Shown here piece after piece: positions 61,880-64,000 of a DNA stretch of 64,000 nt. Under the pieces are notes generated by a model. The model saw only the letters and a list, made by a program, of their open reading frames with translations. It was not told where the DNA came from and ran no database searches. The translations under genes and the position numbers were made by a program. Within the stretch, counting starts at the first letter, position 1. Every line of letters starts with the position of its first letter. This stretch comes from Mucilaginibacter lacusdianchii (GTDB lineage Bacteria > Bacteroidota > Bacteroidia > Sphingobacteriales > Sphingobacteriaceae), in contig NZ_WSRW01000002.1 of assembly GCF_009770985.1 (NCBI RefSeq), forward strand, positions 310,001 through 374,000, written 5' to 3'.

Positions 61880-62245
61880 TTAAGCTCCTTTTTCGGCTTT
61901 AATTTGCGCCAGCTTATTCAGGTTGGCGTTAATTATGCCTTTCACATTATCAAACTTGCTACCAATAGTGGCTACATCGGGTAAGCCACCTTTAGCCATA
62001 TGCTCTATCTCTTGCATTAAACCCTGGCTGGTTAGCATTCCAAAAAAACCTAAGTTGGGTTTCAGTTTATGAGCAGCCGAGGCTGTTACAGGCCAGTTCT
62101 GTTCAGCTATTCCCTTCTCAATATCAGCCATTAGCTGTGGGGTTTGCTGCGCAAACATATCAATCGATTCGATGATAAAGTCATCGCTGCCGTCAGCAAT
62201 TTCTTCTAAAAAAGTTAGGTCCAAATCTGGTTCTACGTTGAGCAT
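61880..62245 (-). CDS. Histidine phosphotransfer (Hpt) domain protein
   Basis: 121 residues forming a four-helix bundle. The phosphoacceptor is His59 in ASAAHKLKPNLGFFGM, the standard Hpt AHxLKP/SxxxxxG motif. There is no receiver, kinase or output domain, so it can act only as a phosphate shuttle between a hybrid kinase and a response regulator encoded elsewhere. Its promoter (minus-strand TATTTTTG at 62265-62272) lies inside the end of folK, so it is expressed apart from it. Confidence 0.92.
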   Translation of the reverse strand: MLNVEPDLDLTFLEEIADGSDDFIIESIDMFAQQTPQLMADIEKGIAEQNWPVTASAAHKLKPNLGFFGMLTSQGLMQEIEHMAKGGLPDVATIGSKFDNVKGIINANLNKLAQIKAEKGA

Positions 62246-62263
62246 AACAAGGTTAATAATTTA

Positions 62264-62749
62264 TCAAAAATATAATTTTTTCACCTGCAAATCATCTGTC
62301 AGGCTACTTTTCAATGCTAAAACAGTTTGCTGAAGCACCGGATGGTAAAAATCTGGCGCAATCTCGGCCAAAGGTTCTAATGTAAATCGCCGGTTATGAA
62401 GCTCCGGATGAGGTACAACTAGCGTCGCTTCATTAATAATCCAATCATCGTAAAATAAAATGTCAATATCAATGGTACGCGCTCCCCATTTTTCTTCTCG
62501 TTTACGCCCCAAAAGCAATTCTATCTGCAGCAGTACATCAAGCAACTCTGTAGGCTGCAATTTTGTTTGAACCAGCAACACTTGATTTAAATAAGCCGGC
62601 AAATCTGTTTTTCCCCAGCTTTCAGTTTCATATATGGCTGATTGCTGTACCACCTCTCCTGCCCGTTCTTCGATATAGGCAATTGCCTGCTTCAAAAACA
62701 ATTGACGATTGCCTAGGTTACTGCCTAAGAGTAAATAAACATTAATCAT
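62264..62749 (-). CDS. folK: 2-amino-4-hydroxy-6-hydroxymethyldihydropteridine diphosphokinase
   Basis: 161 residues. It transfers pyrophosphate from ATP to the pterin in folate synthesis. VYLLLGSNLGNRQLFLKQAI (about 4-23) and the catalytic-loop region LLGRKREEKWGARTIDIDILFYDD (about 92-115), with the two Asp of DIDIL, are diagnostic, along with VPHPELHNRRFTLEPLAEIAP. The Hpt gene follows on the same strand. It is divergent from sppA. Confidence 0.94.
   Translation of the reverse strand: MINVYLLLGSNLGNRQLFLKQAIAYIEERAGEVVQQSAIYETESWGKTDLPAYLNQVLLVQTKLQPTELLDVLLQIELLLGRKREEKWGARTIDIDILFYDDWIINEATLVVPHPELHNRRFTLEPLAEIAPDFYHPVLQQTVLALKSSLTDDLQVKKLYF
62265..62272 (-). promoter_or_regulatory. -7 box of the Hpt gene
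   Basis: The minus strand reads TATTTTTG, an exact TAnnTTTG, 19 bp before the Hpt ATG at 62245 and overlapping the folK stop region. Confidence 0.4.
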
Positions 62750-62801
62750 GTTGTAACAAATATTATAGATTGAGCTCTAAAATATAAACAAGCCAAATCA
62801 T

Positions 62802-62809
62802 TAAGTTTG
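62802..62809 (+). promoter_or_regulatory. -7 box of sppA
   Basis: TAAGTTTG, an exact TAnnTTTG, 26 bp before the sppA ATG at 62836. Confidence 0.5.
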
Positions 62810-62835
62810 CATAGATATAATATTTAATATAGTTG

Positions 62836-64000
62836 ATGAAACAATTTTTCAAGTTTGTACTAGCTTCCGTTGTGGGTTTTTTTGTAGCCGGATTAGTCCT
62901 CTTAGTTTTGATAGTCGGGTTAATAAGCGCATTGGTAGCATCAGGTGGTAAAGATAAAGCTGTGGACGTAAACGATAATTCAATACTCAATGTTTCATTT
63001 AAAGCTGATATTCCAGAGCGCACCCCAAATAATCCGTTATCAGGTTTTGGCTTTTTAGGTTTTAACGACAGTAAAAGCGTTGGCTTAAACGATATTTTAG
63101 CCGGCATTAAAAAAGCTAAAACCGATGATCATATTAAAGCGCTGTTCTTGAATGACAGCTATATGCTATCCGGCGAGGCTACAACCGAAGAAATACGCAA
63201 TGCGCTGATTGACTTTAAAAAGTCAGGAAAGCCAATCATTGCTTATTCTGAAATTTATACCCAGAGTTTTTATTACCTAGCCTCCGTAGCCAACAAAGTA
63301 TATATTAACCCCAAAGGCATTTTTGAATTTCGTGGCTTTAGCCAACAAATTACATTTTTTAAAGGGGCACTTGACAAGTTAGGAATAGAAGCACAAGTAA
63401 TTAAAGTAGGCACTTATAAAAGCGCTGTTGAGCCATTCATCCTCGACAAAATGAGCGATGCTAACCGCTTACAAGTTAACGCCTACTTAGGTTCGCTTTA
63501 CAATCATTTTTTAACCGGCATTGGTAGCAGCCGCAAAATAAACCGAGATAGTTTAGCGTCAATGGTTGATCAGTTAAAAATTCAGTATCCTGAAGACGCT
63601 TTGAAATATAAACTGGTTGACGGTGTAAAGTACAAAGACGAGGTATTGGACGAGTTAAAAAAGCTAACCGGCACCAACCTTAAAAAAGCAGTTAAAAGTG
63701 TAGACTTAGACGATTACGCCCGCAACAGTAGCAAAGATGATCGTGATGATGACGACGATGACAGCAAAAAACAAATTGCTATTATATATGCTTCAGGTGA
63801 AATTAACAGTGGCGAAGGTGACGATAACAGCATCGGTTCCGACCGCATTTCTGCAGCATTGCGCAAAGCTCGTTTAAACGATGATGTTAAAGCAGTTGTT
63901 TTTCGTGTAAATTCTCCGGGTGGTAGCTCATTGGCTTCGGATGTTATTTGGCGCGAAGTTAGCCTTACTAAAAAAGTGAAACCCATCATTGTATCCATGG
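62836..64000 (+). CDS. sppA: Signal peptide peptidase SppA, long form, truncated by the window end
   Basis: 388 residues are visible from the ATG at 62836 with no stop before the window end; full 67K-type SppA is about 590. The N-terminal membrane helix (FFKFVLASVVGFFVAGLVLLVLIVGLISALV) anchors the enzyme. The catalytic Lys195 lies in VGTYKSAVEPF. The second repeat begins near residue 310, after an acidic run (DDRDDDDDD, about 301-309). The serine nucleophile is expected just after the last visible residues (KPIIVSM). SppA digests cleaved signal peptides in the membrane. Confidence 0.93.
   Translation, partial: MKQFFKFVLASVVGFFVAGLVLLVLIVGLISALVASGGKDKAVDVNDNSILNVSFKADIPERTPNNPLSGFGFLGFNDSKSVGLNDILAGIKKAKTDDHIKALFLNDSYMLSGEATTEEIRNALIDFKKSGKPIIAYSEIYTQSFYYLASVANKVYINPKGIFEFRGFSQQITFFKGALDKLGIEAQVIKVGTYKSAVEPFILDKMSDANRLQVNAYLGSLYNHFLTGIGSSRKINRDSLASMVDQLKIQYPEDALKYKLVDGVKYKDEVLDELKKLTGTNLKKAVKSVDLDDYARNSSKDDRDDDDDDSKKQIAIIYASGEINSGEGDDNSIGSDRISAALRKARLNDDVKAVVFRVNSPGGSSLASDVIWREVSLTKKVKPIIVSM

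Noticed and set aside
1..64000. CRISPR arrays, tRNA or rRNA genes, prophage and insertion sequences.
   Set aside because: I looked for regular spaced repeats, tRNA T-loop signatures, transposase or integrase motifs and phage modules and saw none. The short palindromic repeats are the only mobile-like features.

Overview
The window looks like a chromosomal segment of a Bacteroidota bacterium, most likely from the Sphingobacteriaceae (Mucilaginibacter or Pedobacter relatives). This is inferred from protein style and from the promoters: the phylum's -7 box TAnnTTTG recurs in front of many genes, classical -35/-10 boxes are not apparent, and clear Shine-Dalgarno sequences are rare. Base composition looks moderately A+T rich by eye. 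Almost everything is core or house-keeping. I see no prophage, insertion sequence, CRISPR array, rRNA or tRNA.

Layout. 1-3.4 kb: a ferritin-like Tat lipoprotein with the start of a neighbour, scpB, an aspartate-rich small protein, a GNAT-like acyltransferase and an XRE regulator. 3.4-9.5 kb: mpl, a ywnA/ywnB-like Rrf2 regulator and oxidoreductase pair, prmA, tpiA, a GlmU-like protein and rpmE2. 9.8-17 kb: iscS-iscU-iscA, an acyl-CoA ligase, a YwqG-like protein and lysS. 17-23 kb: a sirtuin, a VOC protein, a GH25 lysozyme-like protein, hsp20, a lone receiver protein, ribosomal protein THX (37 codons), an epimerase-like protein, a 5'-nucleotidase and an outer-membrane barrel. 23-31.6 kb: a NodU-type carbamoyltransferase with a glycosyltransferase, a lipoprotein, two BLUF photoreceptors, EcsC, an ankyrin protein, a Na+/H+ antiporter and a small membrane protein. 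31.6-42 kb: a family 9 glycosyltransferase and the histidine operon hisGDCBHAF...IE. The operon is preceded by a short histidine-rich leader peptide and is interrupted before hisIE by a beta-propeller gene. 42-51.9 kb: WD40, NlpC/P60, ferredoxin, acyl-CoA reductase, an FtsE-like ATPase, grpE-dnaJ, a Nat-type ABC exporter and Ppx/GppA. 52-64 kb: pyrG, yidC, an exonuclease/GIY-YIG fusion, azoR, pyrF, rho, pssA-purS, an orphan Hpt protein, folK and the first two thirds of sppA, cut by the window end.

Working together. All ten histidine-pathway activities are encoded in one stretch, and the leader peptide suggests control by histidyl-tRNA supply. IscS, IscU and IscA form a minimal Fe-S assembly line. 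GrpE and DnaJ are co-oriented, and grpE shares an upstream motif with hsp20.

Most interesting non-coding signals: the his leader at 32929-32985; TGTAA-N9-TTACA inverted repeats in front of both the Rrf2 regulator and the adjacent oxidoreductase; TGGCA-N6-TTGATT in front of both hsp20 and grpE; 90-bp palindromic repeats with TGTCAT ends in two convergent gene gaps, plus a 28-bp mini version inside the his operon; a perfect 22-bp palindrome upstream of ecsC; and several genes whose -7 box lies only 4-5 bp before the start codon.
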